Origin: Amorphochlora amoebiformis
Taxonomy: Eukaryota; Cercozoa; Chlorarachniophyceae
Length of the DNA: 64,000 nucleotides
Assembly (NCBI GenBank): GCA_054601695.1
Contig: BAAHQB010000052.1
Span: forward strand, 124,001-188,000
Direction of reading: 5' to 3'
A model generated the notes under the pieces. That model was not told the origin of the DNA and ran no database searches. It was given only the letters and a program-made list of their open reading frames with translations. Numbering within the stretch: position 1 is the stretch's first letter; the number at the start of each line of letters is the position of its first letter. Below, piece after piece: positions 1 to 23,097 of this stretch. A program made the position numbers and the translations under genes.

Positions 1-1250
<1,250 letters not shown>

Positions 1251-1260
1251 TGTAGATTAC

Positions 1261-3774
<2,514 letters not shown>

Positions 3775-3781
3775 CTATAAT

Positions 3782-3852
<71 letters not shown>

Positions 3853-3902
3853 GGGAGTAAAGGCTTTTCGTTTCTTTCGCTTGGCTTATATTCATAAATA
3901 TT

Positions 3903-3951
<49 letters not shown>

Positions 3952-3954
3952 CTA

Positions 3955-4193
3955 TCATTCAGATATATCCACGTCCTATTTTCAAGACACACCCTCGTCT
4001 TGACTATCAAGACACCCATACGCCCAATGCTAGGGTTTGGCTGTCAAGAGAGTCCATGAGTAAGCTAAACCTCTGTAAACTGGCCATATATTCACTGTCA
4101 AGACACCCTACACATTGACTTTCAAGACATCATATCTTGACTGCCAAGACACCCCACGTCTTGAGTGTAAGGACATCCCACGTCTTACGCTTA
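3955..4193. repeat. degenerate CAAGACACCC / TTGACTGTCAAGAC minisatellite
   Basis: Several degenerate copies of a unit like the 24-bp minisatellite at 6515-6675, each built round TCTTGAC-N-GTCAAGA. A 50-bp piece at 4033-4083 also matches, in reverse complement, 21850-21895, so parts of this stretch are dispersed repeats. Confidence 0.8.
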
Positions 4194-4266
4194 GGGTCAG
4201 GGTTAGGGTTACGGTTAGGGTTAGGGTTACTGTTTGGGTTGGGGTTAGGGTTACGGTTAGGGTTGG
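4194..4266 (+). repeat. short TTAGGG-type array
   Basis: About 70 bp of GGGTTAGGGTTACGG repeats directly downstream of the CAAGACACCC minisatellite and directly upstream of (AT)n. Confidence 0.9.
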
Positions 4267-4352
4267 CACTCATTATACATATAATATATTATATATATTA
4301 TATATATATATATATATATGTATATGTATATATATATATATGTATATGCAAA

Positions 4353-4406
<54 letters not shown>

Positions 4407-4412
4407 TATAAA

Positions 4413-4478
<66 letters not shown>

Positions 4479-4509
4479 CATATTATATATATATATATAT
4501 ATATATATT

Positions 4510-4545
<36 letters not shown>

Positions 4546-4619
4546 ACAGATTTGCATAGATATATATATATATTTTATATATATGTATGTATATATATAT
4601 ATATTGTACATATATACAC

Positions 4620-4692
<73 letters not shown>

Positions 4693-4769
4693 TATATATA
4701 TATATATATATATATGATTTTATATATTATATATATATATATATATAATGTAATAATACATATATATAT

Positions 4770-4836
<67 letters not shown>

Positions 4837-4936
4837 GTATGTATATATGTATGTATAACACCAAGATATGTCTTTACACTCCTTGTATCGATAGAATTGT
4901 CTTGTGGACCCTACTTACACATACACGTAATCACAC

Positions 4937-4985
<49 letters not shown>

Positions 4986-5135
4986 TATTCATATATACAT
5001 TTTTACATATATATTTATATACATTTTTACATACATATATATATATATATATATGTATGTGTATATGTATATGTATATGTATAAATAAATAATATATGTA
5101 TATATAATATATGTTATATATAATATATATATATG

Positions 5136-5202
<67 letters not shown>

Positions 5203-5487
5203 ATGTGTGTAAATATTATTTATATAAACATATGTACATACTTATATGCACTATTTATAATTACATACACGTGTATGTGTATATCTGTATGTATATGTGA
5301 AACATATTGTACATTGATAAGTACATTTCTATACATAAATATATACATACATACATACATACATATGGATATGTGTATATATATGTATATATATATATAT
5401 AAATATATATGTATGTATGTATATATCTATATGTATATGTGTGATACGATATGTGTACATGTATGTATAAATTCATATGTATGTATG

Positions 5488-5526
<39 letters not shown>

Positions 5527-5539
5527 GTATATATACATA

Positions 5540-5571
<32 letters not shown>

Positions 5572-5590
5572 GTATATATACATATGTATG
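4267..5590. repeat. (AT)n microsatellite tract
   Basis: AT and GTAT dinucleotide/tetranucleotide repeats. A 60-bp non-repetitive island near 4855-4940 shows no convincing exon. The long Ile-Tyr frame across 4318-5088 is a repeat artefact. Confidence 0.93.
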
Positions 5591-5690
5591 TATGATATCG
5601 AATCGGAGAAACACAAGAATAAATATTATTACTCGCTCTCTTCCTTTCTCACGCAAAACCCCTTTCATTCTCTCCTTTTCCCCCTATTTC

Positions 5691-6014
5691 TTAGTTTTTT
5701 GATGTTTCTCCCTCTAATTTTCTCCCTCCCCCCCTCCCCTTAAAACCAATACCCAAAGGAAGTGAATGAATGAGAATTTTTACGACCATAATTGCTCTCC
5801 CCCCCCGAAAAATTCTTCCAGCTCCCCCTTCTTTCAGTAGTATTCCCCTTTCAACCCCTCTTGCCCTCGAGAGTACGTAGCCTTTCGCGGGAAGCCCTTT
5901 GCCCCCCACAATCTGCGCGAAAAAGACGATAGCTGCCAGCAGTACTGCCATGAGTAAAATCAACCGTCGGAACCTAGGTTGACACGTGTTCGTTTGGGTT
6001 GGAAAGACGGTCAC
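5691..6014 (-). CDS. possible small ORF with a hydrophobic N-terminal segment
   Basis: A 107-codon - strand frame in CT-rich DNA. After about 16 residues it has a hydrophobic stretch (LILLMAVLLAAIVFFAQIVG) that could be a signal anchor, then a basic Gly/Arg-rich tail. The start lies inside the palindrome GTCACTCATGGTGAC of array E, and the tail reads through low-complexity C-runs, both of which argue against a real gene. No family recognised. Confidence 0.18.
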   Translation of the reverse strand: MTVFPTQTNTCQPRFRRLILLMAVLLAAIVFFAQIVGGKGLPAKGYVLSRARGVERGILLKEGGAGRIFRGGRAIMVVKILIHSLPLGIGFKGRGGGRKLEGETSKN

Positions 6015-6504
6015 TCATGGTGACTCAACTCATGTTCTAAAAGGTCATTTTATTTTCGCCTAAATAATCTCCCATTATTAAATTGTCACTATGCATGACA
6101 TGATATATACACTCTGTCACTGTGAATGACACGCGTTAATTGTATGTGACACACCGTTTAGTCACAACTTCTGGTTGGAAAATGATGTCGGCCGGGCCGG
6201 TGGGTGCAAACTTCACCTTCTGCGGACTTTAAGGCAATTAAAAATCACCCAAATAATCCCACAAGGTGTGAAAAGGATGTGTGACGAGAGATGCACAGAA
6301 TTCTTCAAGGGGGAGGCATGCTGTGCCTTTGGAGAGCGTGTTGTTCGGATGAGGAGCAGAAAGGGGGATAGGGCTGTTAAGTTGAGAGAAAACTTGTTCT
6401 GAGTACTTTTGAGTGGAAGTGGACTTTTATTTTTCCAAAATACAACTCGTTGGAAAGTTTGAAGGGTGTATCTCTCGATACAAAATATTGTCATGGTGCG
6501 TGAC
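6010..6504. repeat. palindrome array, copy E
   Basis: GTCAC-N5-(G/A)TGAC palindromes occur at 6010-6024, 6085-6099 and 6116-6130, with a degenerate one at 6490-6504. The reversed form GTGAC-N10-GTCAC is at 6146-6165. The box TTTCGCCTAAA lies between, at about 6054. A conserved flank (GGCCGGGCCGG region, 6190) follows. The same order is found in arrays A, B, C and D. Confidence 0.85.
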
Positions 6505-6514
6505 ACGCCGCAAT

Positions 6515-6675
6515 TTGACTGTTAAGACAAGCCGCGTCTTGACTGTCAAAACACCTCGCGTATTGACTGTCAAGACAGCCCGCGTCTTGATTGTCAAGAA
6601 AGCCCGCACCTTGATTGTTAAAACAGGCGGCGTATGGGCGTCCTTGGGGTGTCTTGACAGACAAGACACCCCGTG
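6515..6675. repeat. 24-bp palindromic minisatellite
   Basis: About five units of roughly 24 bp (TTGACTGTCAAGACAGCCCG plus CGTC). Consecutive units create the near-perfect 17-bp palindrome GTCTTGAC-N-GTCAAGAC. The block ends in an inverted unit giving a perfect hairpin at 6646-6672 (11-bp arms GGGGTGTCTTG / CAAGACACCCC, 5-nt loop), directly before the 52-bp satellite. Confidence 0.9.
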
Positions 6676-7406
6676 CCGGGATACATGCTCACACGGATCG
6701 CAAACGCCTTTGTGCATTGTTACACAGCTGAGATACATGATTTCACAGGTCGCAAGCACTCATGTAAATATTTACACGGTCAGGATACACGTTCTCACTG
6801 TTCACAAACACCGGCCGGGATACATGCTTCTACTGTCGCAACATGCATATACATATTTATACGCCCAGGATACATGCTCCCAGGGGTCGCTAACACTCAT
6901 GTACATATTTAACTGGCGGGGATACATGCTCACACGGTTGGCAAACACCTATGCACATAGTTACACGGCCGGGATACATGCTTTCACGAGTCGCAAGCGC
7001 CAATTTACATATTTACATGGCCAGGATACATGTTTTTACTGGTCGCAAACACCCTCAAATACATATTTTACTCTGGCCGGATACACCTTCTCACGGGTCG
7101 CGAACACCCATATACATATTTACACAGCCGGGAAAAATGATTGAAAGTAATTACTTTCTGAAGTTGACGTATGTGTGGATGAAGTGCGTGTATTTGTATG
7201 TCGTTTTCTTGGATGTATTGCTTATTTAAACTATTTATTAATTTTTATTAAATGATTTTTTCGATTGTTCTATATGTAATGTTATATCTACATGTATTTA
7301 GTATGCACATATTTACAAGGCCGGGATACATGCACACAAAGGTCGCAAGAACCCATGTTTATGTATATATGCACATCCCTGTATACACATATGTGTGTAT
7401 ATGTAC

Positions 7407-7443
<37 letters not shown>

Positions 7444-7516
7444 TGCATACACACATATGTATTATATATATATATATATAATTATATATATATATATATA
7501 ATACATATGTATGCAA

Positions 7517-7550
<34 letters not shown>

Positions 7551-7572
7551 ATGTGAGTATTACACACACACA

Positions 7573-7610
<38 letters not shown>

Positions 7611-7856
7611 TTTAAAATTATACATGTATATATATATGTGTATATGTATATATTTATATATATATATATGTACATATTTACACGGCCAGGATACATGCTT
7701 TCACGGGTCACGAACACCCATGTACATATTTACACGGCCGGGATACATGCTCTCACGGGTCGCAAGCACCCATGTATATATATATATATATATTCACATA
7801 CACGCATATACATATTATATATATACATATATATGTATATGTGTGTGTATGTGAGT

Positions 7857-7911
<55 letters not shown>

Positions 7912-7941
7912 ATATTACAAATTACATATATATCATGATAT

Positions 7942-7973
<32 letters not shown>

Positions 7974-8750
7974 CATATATGCACATATTTACTCGGCCTG
8001 GATGCTTTCACGGGTTACGAACACCCATATACATATTTACACGCGGGATACATGCTCTCACGGGTCGAAAACACTCATTTACACATTTACACAGCCGGGA
8101 TACATGCTCTCACGGGTCGCTAACACTCATGTACGTAGTTTACACAGCCGGGATATATGCTCTCACGGGTCGCAAACACCTATGTACACATTTAGACGGC
8201 CGGGATACATGCTCACTCGTTTGACTAACACCGATGTACATATTTACACGGTCGGCTACCACCTATATACAGCCAGGATACATGCTCGCACAGGTCGGGA
8301 ACACCCATGTACATATTTACACGGCCGGGATGCATGCTCCCATAGGCCGCAAACACCTATGTACACATTTACACGGCCAGGATACATGCTTCCACGGGAT
8401 GCTAACACTCAGTTTCATATTTACACGGCCCGGAGACATACTTCTAATTGTCGATAACACCTATGTACATATTTACACGGCCAAGATACATGCATACACA
8501 TGTTTACACAGCCAGGATACATGATCTCACTGGTCGCAAACACCCATGTACATATTTACACGGCCAGGATACATGCTTGCAGAAGTCGCAAACACCTATG
8601 TACATATTTACACGGCCAGGATACATGCTCACACGGGTCACCACCCATGTACATATTTATACGGCAGGGATGTATGCTTTCAAGGGTGGCTAACAGCTAT
8701 GTACATGCTTACACGGCCAGGATACACGCTCTCAAGGGTCACAAACACCC
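6676..8750 (+). repeat. 52-bp satellite, block 1, forward part
   Basis: Tandem repeat of about 52 bp with core GGGATACATGCTCTCACGGG, followed by TCGCAAACACCCATGTACAT and ATTTACACGGCC. Unit identity is moderate. As 52 is not a multiple of 3, each frame cycles through the unit; all three + frames are largely open, giving repetitive peptides ([16 protein letters not shown] and similar). I regard these as non-coding. AT-rich tracts interrupt the block at about 7375-7675 and 7780-7985, and a short unique stretch at 7140-7300 shows nothing recognisable. Confidence 0.95.
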
Positions 8751-9265
8751 TTGTTTGCGACGGCCTTGTCATGTAAATATGTACATGGGTGTAAATATGT
8801 ACACAGGTGACAGCGACCCACCCGTGTGAGCATGTATCCTGGCCGTGTAAATATGTATGTAGGTGTTAGGAATCCGTGTGAACATGTATCCCGGCCGAGT
8901 AATTATATAAATACATAGGTGTTGGGAGAAGTGTGAGCTTGTATCCCGGCCATGTGGGTATATGCATGGGTGTTTGAGACCCCTGAATACATGTATACTA
9001 GCTGTGTAACAATGTACATGGGTGTTTACAAGCCATGAAAGCATGTATACTCTCCGTGTAAATATGTACATAGGTGTTTGCGACCCGTGAGAGCATGTAT
9101 CCCGGCCGTGTAAATATGTACATGTGTGTTAGAGACCGGTGAGAGTATGTATCCTGGCCGTGTAAATATGTACAAGCGTGTTTGCGACCCGTGAAAGCGT
9201 GCATCCCGGCTGTGGCGCGACTAGGTACATAGGTTGTAGCGGCCCGTTTGAGCATGCTTCGCGGA
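8751..9265 (-). repeat. 52-bp satellite, block 1, inverted part
   Basis: The same 52-bp unit in reverse orientation (GTGAGAGCATGTATCCCGGC, then CGTGTAAATATGTACATAGG). It meets the forward block at an imperfect hairpin at 8738-8761. About nine to ten units; the block fades into unique sequence at about 9265. Confidence 0.93.
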
Positions 9266-9421
9266 CGTAGGATAGTTCATAGGCACGATGGATTGCATGC
9301 ATACATATTACAATATAATTAATATATGTGTAAAACCTTTTTTTTGAAAACGTACGAACATGTACATATGTAATGTTTATAGATACAGATAAGGCATATA
9401 TATATATATATATATGTCTTT

Positions 9422-9489
<68 letters not shown>

Positions 9490-9556
9490 ATTTGTATTTA
9501 TCTGTTAAAATATGCAATTAGATACAATACGTGTATCCATGTACATGTATGTCTAG

Positions 9557-9592
<36 letters not shown>

Positions 9593-9643
9593 ATATATAT
9601 ATATTATTATATACTAGTATATATATACACAATAGTATGATGC

Positions 9644-9689
<46 letters not shown>

Positions 9690-9713
9690 TAGTATTTAGA
9701 GTGTGTATATATT

Positions 9714-9757
<44 letters not shown>

Positions 9758-9805
9758 TATAGATATATTACATACTCTAGATACTATGATGTATGTATGT
9801 GTGTG

Positions 9806-9873
<68 letters not shown>

Positions 9874-10066
9874 TATATATGACCTGTATTATCTACGTAC
9901 GTACGTCTATACGTCTAGTATGTATACATGATATATATTCAAGAATTACTATTGAATGTGACATGTATCACATCATACGTAGACACCAAGCAAAGTCCGA
10001 TAGCTTGTAGAGCTGAGAATTGAGTGCAAGAGAGTAGTATATCGGTCTAACCCTTCCAGTTCGGGT
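9266..10066. repeat. AT microsatellites and unique 3' flank of the calmodulin-like gene
   Basis: (AT)n tracts at 9395-9485, 9560-9690 and 9720-9870. The non-repetitive stretch 9880-10066 lies just downstream of the calmodulin-like stop codon and is probably its 3' untranslated region. I could not identify a poly(A) signal there. Confidence 0.7.
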
Positions 10067-17299
<7,233 letters not shown>

Positions 17300-17489
17300 T
17301 GCTTGAAACGAATATATGAAACTGTAATAATAATTATTAATAATATATATTTTGAATTCTATTAGTCTATTATTAATGGCTTTTCTAGATATTATTCTAA
17401 AACACTTTGATAAGGAATTTTTTCATCATTGAAGACTTAATAATCTAAGATAGAGGTTTGCAGAAATATAAAATGGTCACATATTCCAG

Positions 17490-17642
17490 CGAACTCCCGC
17501 CCTCAGAGCAAAGCACAGGTGGCCGCGTCCGATATCAAAATTTTCCGAGTATAGTCCGGAGGATATTGTAGAATATAGCCATAAATTGGCCCCAGAGTTT
17601 GATCGCATGTCACATTTGTTACCAGTGGCAATCCCACAGTAA
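17490..17642 (+). CDS. possible terminal exon, unknown product
   Basis: An island with a good acceptor (catattccag) and 50 open codons to TAA. The peptide contains PISKFSEYSPEDIVEYSHKL and is not repetitive. The opposite strand is also open over nearly the same DNA (17649-17503, 48 codons from ATG), so the coding strand cannot be settled from sequence alone. No upstream exon was identified, and it sits only about 190 bp upstream of the calmodulin-like start on the other strand. Confidence 0.22.
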   Translation, partial: RTPALRAKHRWPRPISKFSEYSPEDIVEYSHKLAPEFDRMSHLLPVAIPQ

Positions 17643-17872
17643 ATATCATTGCTTTTACGGGTCTGTGTTGATATGTATTCTAGATTATGTTCATGTGTGT
17701 AGTTTAATATTCGTATTATTATTGTATAGTTGAGTTGTCTACAATGTATAGGTTGATAGTGGTATTTATAGCGATGTTGTATTGATTAACGTTTGGGGTA
17801 TAGTTGCAATGATGCAAAGCATAGATATATTATATTTATGACGCATCGATTTATATATATATATTATATATA

Positions 17873-17924
<52 letters not shown>

Positions 17925-17982
17925 ATATGTATGTATATTTATATATATATATATAGATAATATATATAAATATATATATTCA

Positions 17983-18032
<50 letters not shown>

Positions 18033-18104
18033 GAAATAATATATATATATATATATATATACTATTATATAATATATTATGTATACACATATATACATCA
18101 TAGT

Positions 18105-18159
<55 letters not shown>

Positions 18160-18560
18160 CATTTATGTATTGATGTATCAAATGTATATGTAACATGTAT
18201 CTTGCTAGGCCACACGCACGCACCTGTACCCACGACACTCGAAGAATTGAAAAGTATCAATTTAATAGGCCATAATAGTCTAGACAGTATCATATCATGA
18301 ACTATATACATACTTACTCTTGTGAATATTGGCTGCAATATCATAGTGTATATGTACAAGTACTACTAGATGTAATACAGTCTAGCTATATTATATTATA
18401 CCCACGAAACTCAAACACTCGACCAATTGCGATGTCGTAATGACGGCATTATGACATATTGTCAAGATTGTTTCGAATAACTAAACCCCATTTCCAAGCC
18501 TCGCTGACAAAACGAGTGATAACCAACAGATTGATGACTTGTCTTCATCTCGATACGGTA
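17643..18560. other. intergenic AT repeat and unique island
   Basis: (AT)n from about 17850 to 18155, then non-repetitive DNA 18160-18560. The + strand frame around 18205-18290 (PTTLEELKSINLIGHNSL) and the - strand frame over the same bases are both open; neither has clear splice sites. I cannot call a gene. Confidence 0.5.
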
Positions 18561-19580
18561 AGGGTTACTTTTTTGCGTTAGGTTAGGGTTTGGCTAAAGA
18601 TTAGCGTTAGGGTAGGGCTAGGGTTAGGGTTAGGGTTAGGGTTAGGGTTAGAGTTAGAGAGTTAGGGACAGGGTTAGGTATAGGGTTAGGGTATGGTTAG
18701 GGTTATTGTTATGGTTAGGGTTAGGGTTAGGGTTAGGGTTAGGGTTAGTGTTAGGGTTAGGGTTAGGGTTAGTGTTACACACAGGGTTAGGGACTGGGTT
18801 AGGGAAGGGTTAGGAACTTAGGGTTAGGGTAGGATTAGGGTTAGGGTTAGGGTTAGGGTTAGGGTTTTGGGGACAGTGTTCGGGTTAAGAACGAGTTGGG
18901 GACAAGGTTAGGGGTTAGGGTTAGGGTAGGGTAGGGTTAGGATTAGGGTTAGGGTAGGGTTAGGGTTAGGGTAGAGGGTTAGGGTTAGGGCTAGGGTAGG
19001 GTAGGGTTAGGGTTAGGGTTAGGGTTATGGACATGGTTGAGGACAGGGTTAGGGTTAGGGTTAGGGTTAGGGTAGGGTTAGGGTAGGGTTAGGGTTGGGG
19101 TTAGGGTTAGTAAGGTTGGGGTGAGGGACAGGGTTGGGGAAAGGGTTGGGGTTAGGGTTAGGGTAGGGTTAGGGTCAGGGTTAGGGTTAGGATTAGGGTC
19201 AGGGTTAGGGACATAGTTGAGGACTGGGTTAGAGTTAGGTTTAGGGTAGGTTTAGGGTGGGGGTTAGTGTTAGTAGGGTTAGGGTTAGGGATAGGGATGG
19301 GGAAAGAGTTGGGGTTAAGGTCAGGGTAGGGTTAGGGTTAGGGTTAGGGTTAGGGTTAGGGTTAGGGTTAGGGTTACGGTTAGGGTTAGGGACAAGGTTG
19401 GTTAGGTTTAAACGGCAATTTGAATCTTTAGGGTTAGGGTCAGAATTGTGAGGAAGCTTAAAGGTTAGGCTTAGGTTGATACAAACTGATCCCAATGATA
19501 ATTCTAATCTTAGCCCTAACCCTACTAAGCCTACCTCTGACCCCAACTCTGGCCTGATCTTAATCCTAACCATAACCCAT
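18560..19580. repeat. TTAGGG array ending in inverted CCTAA segment
   Basis: About 900 bp of TTAGGG with many TTAGG/TAGGG variants on the + strand, then unique-like sequence at 19452-19500, then CCTAA-oriented units (CTTAGCCCTAACCCTACTAA) from about 19507 to 19580. The order 5'-(TTAGGG)n-(CCCTAA)m-3' is the arrangement left by a head-to-head telomere fusion. Confidence 0.92.
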
Positions 19581-19599
19581 ATATAAGTGCTACTGACTG

Positions 19600-19642
19600 A
19601 ACTTACTTATATATATACATATATAATATACACATATATACA

Positions 19643-19673
<31 letters not shown>

Positions 19674-19744
19674 GTGTGTGTATATGTGTATGTATATATA
19701 TATATATGTATGTATATAATATATATATATATATATAAGTTTGC

Positions 19745-19792
<48 letters not shown>

Positions 19793-19879
19793 TTTTATTT
19801 GTGTATATATTTGTATACATATGCACATACATACATAGGTATTATATATATATATATATATATATGCATTATTTATATC

Positions 19880-19973
<94 letters not shown>

Positions 19974-19976
19974 AAA

Positions 19977-20029
<53 letters not shown>

Positions 20030-20040
20030 CACACACAAGC

Positions 20041-20071
<31 letters not shown>

Positions 20072-20380
20072 CAAGAGGAGAGCAAGACTAGCGAACAAGA
20101 GAGGAGAGGGACGAGAGCCAGAGGGGAGAGAAAAAGGGAGATGCAGCAAGGAGATGAAGGGGAAAGAGAGACTCAGAAGAGAGAGAACAATGAAGAGGAC
20201 AAGCGAGAGAGGAGAGAGAGGAGAAGGACATAGGCTTGAAGAGGAGAAGGAAAGAGAATATATATGTACATAATATGTACATGTGTATGTAGATGAGTGT
20301 ATAATTATCAATATATATATCTGTACATATGTGTGTATGTATATATGTGTCATTTACATGTATCCATAAACTGAGTTTAA
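19600..20380. repeat. AT microsatellites and a GA-rich stretch
   Basis: (AT)n to about 20075, then a 170-bp purine-rich GAGAGAGG stretch to 20265, then GTAT repeats. No coding signal beyond repeat frames. Confidence 0.9.
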
Positions 20381-20384
20381 TTTA

Positions 20385-21520
20385 CGCTTCAATTACATCT
20401 GAACTCTAAGAATAAAACCGAATTATGAAACAACGATTCATATTCTGCACATCCCAACCACATTTGGATTCCGAAACGTAAAATTTCGAGTTTTGAAACG
20501 TTTTCGGGACATTCTGTAACCGTCGGCATTGTCGATTTCCCCCCCAAAAAAGCCAATTTCCCCCCTCCGATAAATCGAAAATTGAGAAACGACAAGTTGT
20601 TCCTACATCCTCATTCGACATTCCTGTGCCAAAATTTCGACGAAAAACGCAAAATTCGCTTCGCGCTATGTCCAAAACCCCAAAAAAAATACACTATCAA
20701 ATTGAAGCCCCTATAGTACGCATCTCTAGTGCTTTTTGCTGTCTTTTAGGGTGACAATCATCGTCTATATAACTTATAGTATACGTATTGACCCAGTAGA
20801 CTTCCGTGATATCTCTAATAACTCCATGGCGTAGGGGCTTCGCACCCCATGGTTTTGACCCCCATTCTCCACCCAGTTGACAGCCTTCCCGCCGGCTAAA
20901 AAGCACAAAATTGCACAGAGAGTCTAAGCAAGGTATTTTAGGAGGATTAGATACGTTGAAGGACAACCATATTTCGTATATATCACGGGGGATCGCAAAA
21001 CTTGCCGCGCTGTCGCTGACAGGCCGCCCCCACTGCCACTGGAATCGTCAAACCAATCAATGTGGATTAATTTAGGCGAAATTGAATTCTCCATGGCGAC
21101 CAAACATGCAAATGAGTGCAGTCACGATGAGTGACTCTTTTTTCCAACGGGAGATCACCATGCGTGACCCTTGCTTGTCACTAAAGATGACTGACACTGT
21201 CACACAGAATGACATTATCAGAGTCACAATGAGTGACAACCACTTTGATGTGTGTGACACACCGTATGGTCACACTTCCCTGTTGAAATGGACGGCCGCC
21301 TTCCCGCGGGGCCAAGTTACACCTCCGCTGGCCCCCCACAGTTTCGATTTACTCCAGCGACAGGCCGAATAAGATCAAATTTCGATGTGTGTGGAGTAGA
21401 GAGTAGAATATTAGGAGGGGGGTATGGAATGTAGTTTTGGAACGCGTTTTTTTAGCCATCGGGGCCAAGGGAGGGAAAGGGTTGCGAAGGTGAGTGGCGC
21501 TTGATTTGAACTACGTTGGG
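20385..21520 (-). mobile_element. dispersed ~1.1-kb element, copy A
   Basis: Relative to copies B (42.9 kb) and C (58.9 kb) this copy is inverted. Shared landmarks on the - strand are ATCAAGCGCC (21510), the palindrome array (21121-21273), AATTTCGCCTAAATT (21083-21069), GCGATCCCCC (20996), CTACGCCATGGAGTTATT (20835-20818) and GCGCGAAGCGAATTTTGCG (20668-20650). No open reading frame exceeds about 96 codons and none resembles a transposase, so it looks like a non-autonomous repeat. Terminal inverted repeats and target-site duplications are not evident. Confidence 0.7.
21121..21273. repeat. palindrome array, copy A
   Basis: Five spaced palindromes: GTCACGATGAGTGAC (21121), ATCACCATGCGTGAC (21154), GTCACTAAAGATGAC (21177), GTCACACAGAATGAC (21199) and GTCACAATGAGTGAC (21223), then the reversed GTGAC-N10-GTCAC at 21254-21273. 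Centre-to-centre spacing is 22-33 bp. The five-base spacer differs in every copy while the arms are kept. Confidence 0.92.
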
Positions 21521-22140
21521 CAAGGGTAAATGCTCTTTATTCGATGCTGTATGAATACAGAAGTTCGGAGAGTGCAACTGAACATAAAATATTCTATCGA
21601 TTTTCGGTTCATCAAATCAATGCTAGCATCTACTAGAGCATGACATATAGGTTTATACAGTGGATTTTTCTCCAGTTTCTTGTAATTTTCTACTATTTCT
21701 ACCCAGTTCTAGCCTTGTTGTAGTTTCAGATCTAGAGATAGTATCTACTAATATTCTACCAGATCTACGCCAGCTTGGTAGCAGATCCAGTTAACTGGTT
21801 TGTGGGGTGCCTTGGCAGTGAATATTTGGGGTGTATTTTCCAGTTTACAATGGTCTAGCTTACTCATGGACCTTCTTGAAGTCAAACCCTGGCATTGACA
21901 TGAACAATTTATCATGATACGTGCTGCGTGTGAGCATTTTTCTCACGTCAATTTAAGGTTGTACCTAATCTACATGTAATATGCCGCATAAGTTTGACCA
22001 ATGATCGTAAATACTGCACTGTATTATATCATGTTAGGTCCATATTTGTAAGGGTATATATATATATATATACATATATGTACATGTATAGATACGTTTA
22101 TATAAATATGGTATTATATGTTATATACAATGGTATATAT
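21521..22140. other. intergenic unique DNA
   Basis: Unique sequence with a piece at 21850-21895 that matches 4033-4083 in reverse complement (AGTTTACAATGGTCTAGCTT). A short hairpin GTGAG-N7-CTCAC lies near 21930. I see no gene. Confidence 0.6.
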
Positions 22141-22822
<682 letters not shown>

Positions 22823-23052
22823 TCATCCTATTCTATGATTTATGCGAACACAGCATCCTGGAAATTGAAAAGAATTGTAAGTTTGAATGTAATATTGCCA
22901 ATGATTCCCAAATAGTAGTTGGAAAATCCCGCTTTTGAGGGAATATTCGTTACAGTGGGGTAGATTGGTATAAAACCGGAGTGGAATAAAATAGATAACA
23001 CACGGATTCAAACGATACATACCATGGAGACCGATATCCTGATATCTATTTT

Positions 23053-23097
<45 letters not shown>

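Noticed and set aside
4318-5088. 256-codon + strand frame of alternating Ile-Tyr
   Set aside because: Translation of (AT)n. The same applies to all IYIYIY and HIYIYT frames across the window.
7638-8829. Overlapping forward frames with repeats such as [16 protein letters not shown]
   Set aside because: Produced by the 52-bp satellite, which reads open in every frame; no splice or start context and no non-repeat sequence.
6676-9265. CRISPR-like regular repeats
   Set aside because: Units are contiguous with no unique spacers, in a eukaryotic context; it is a satellite. The GTCAC arrays also lack spacer-like unique segments of constant length between full repeats.
20385-21520. Short ORFs inside dispersed element copy A as a transposase
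   Set aside because: Frames of 62-96 codons are not conserved in position or sequence in copies B and C and show no catalytic motif.
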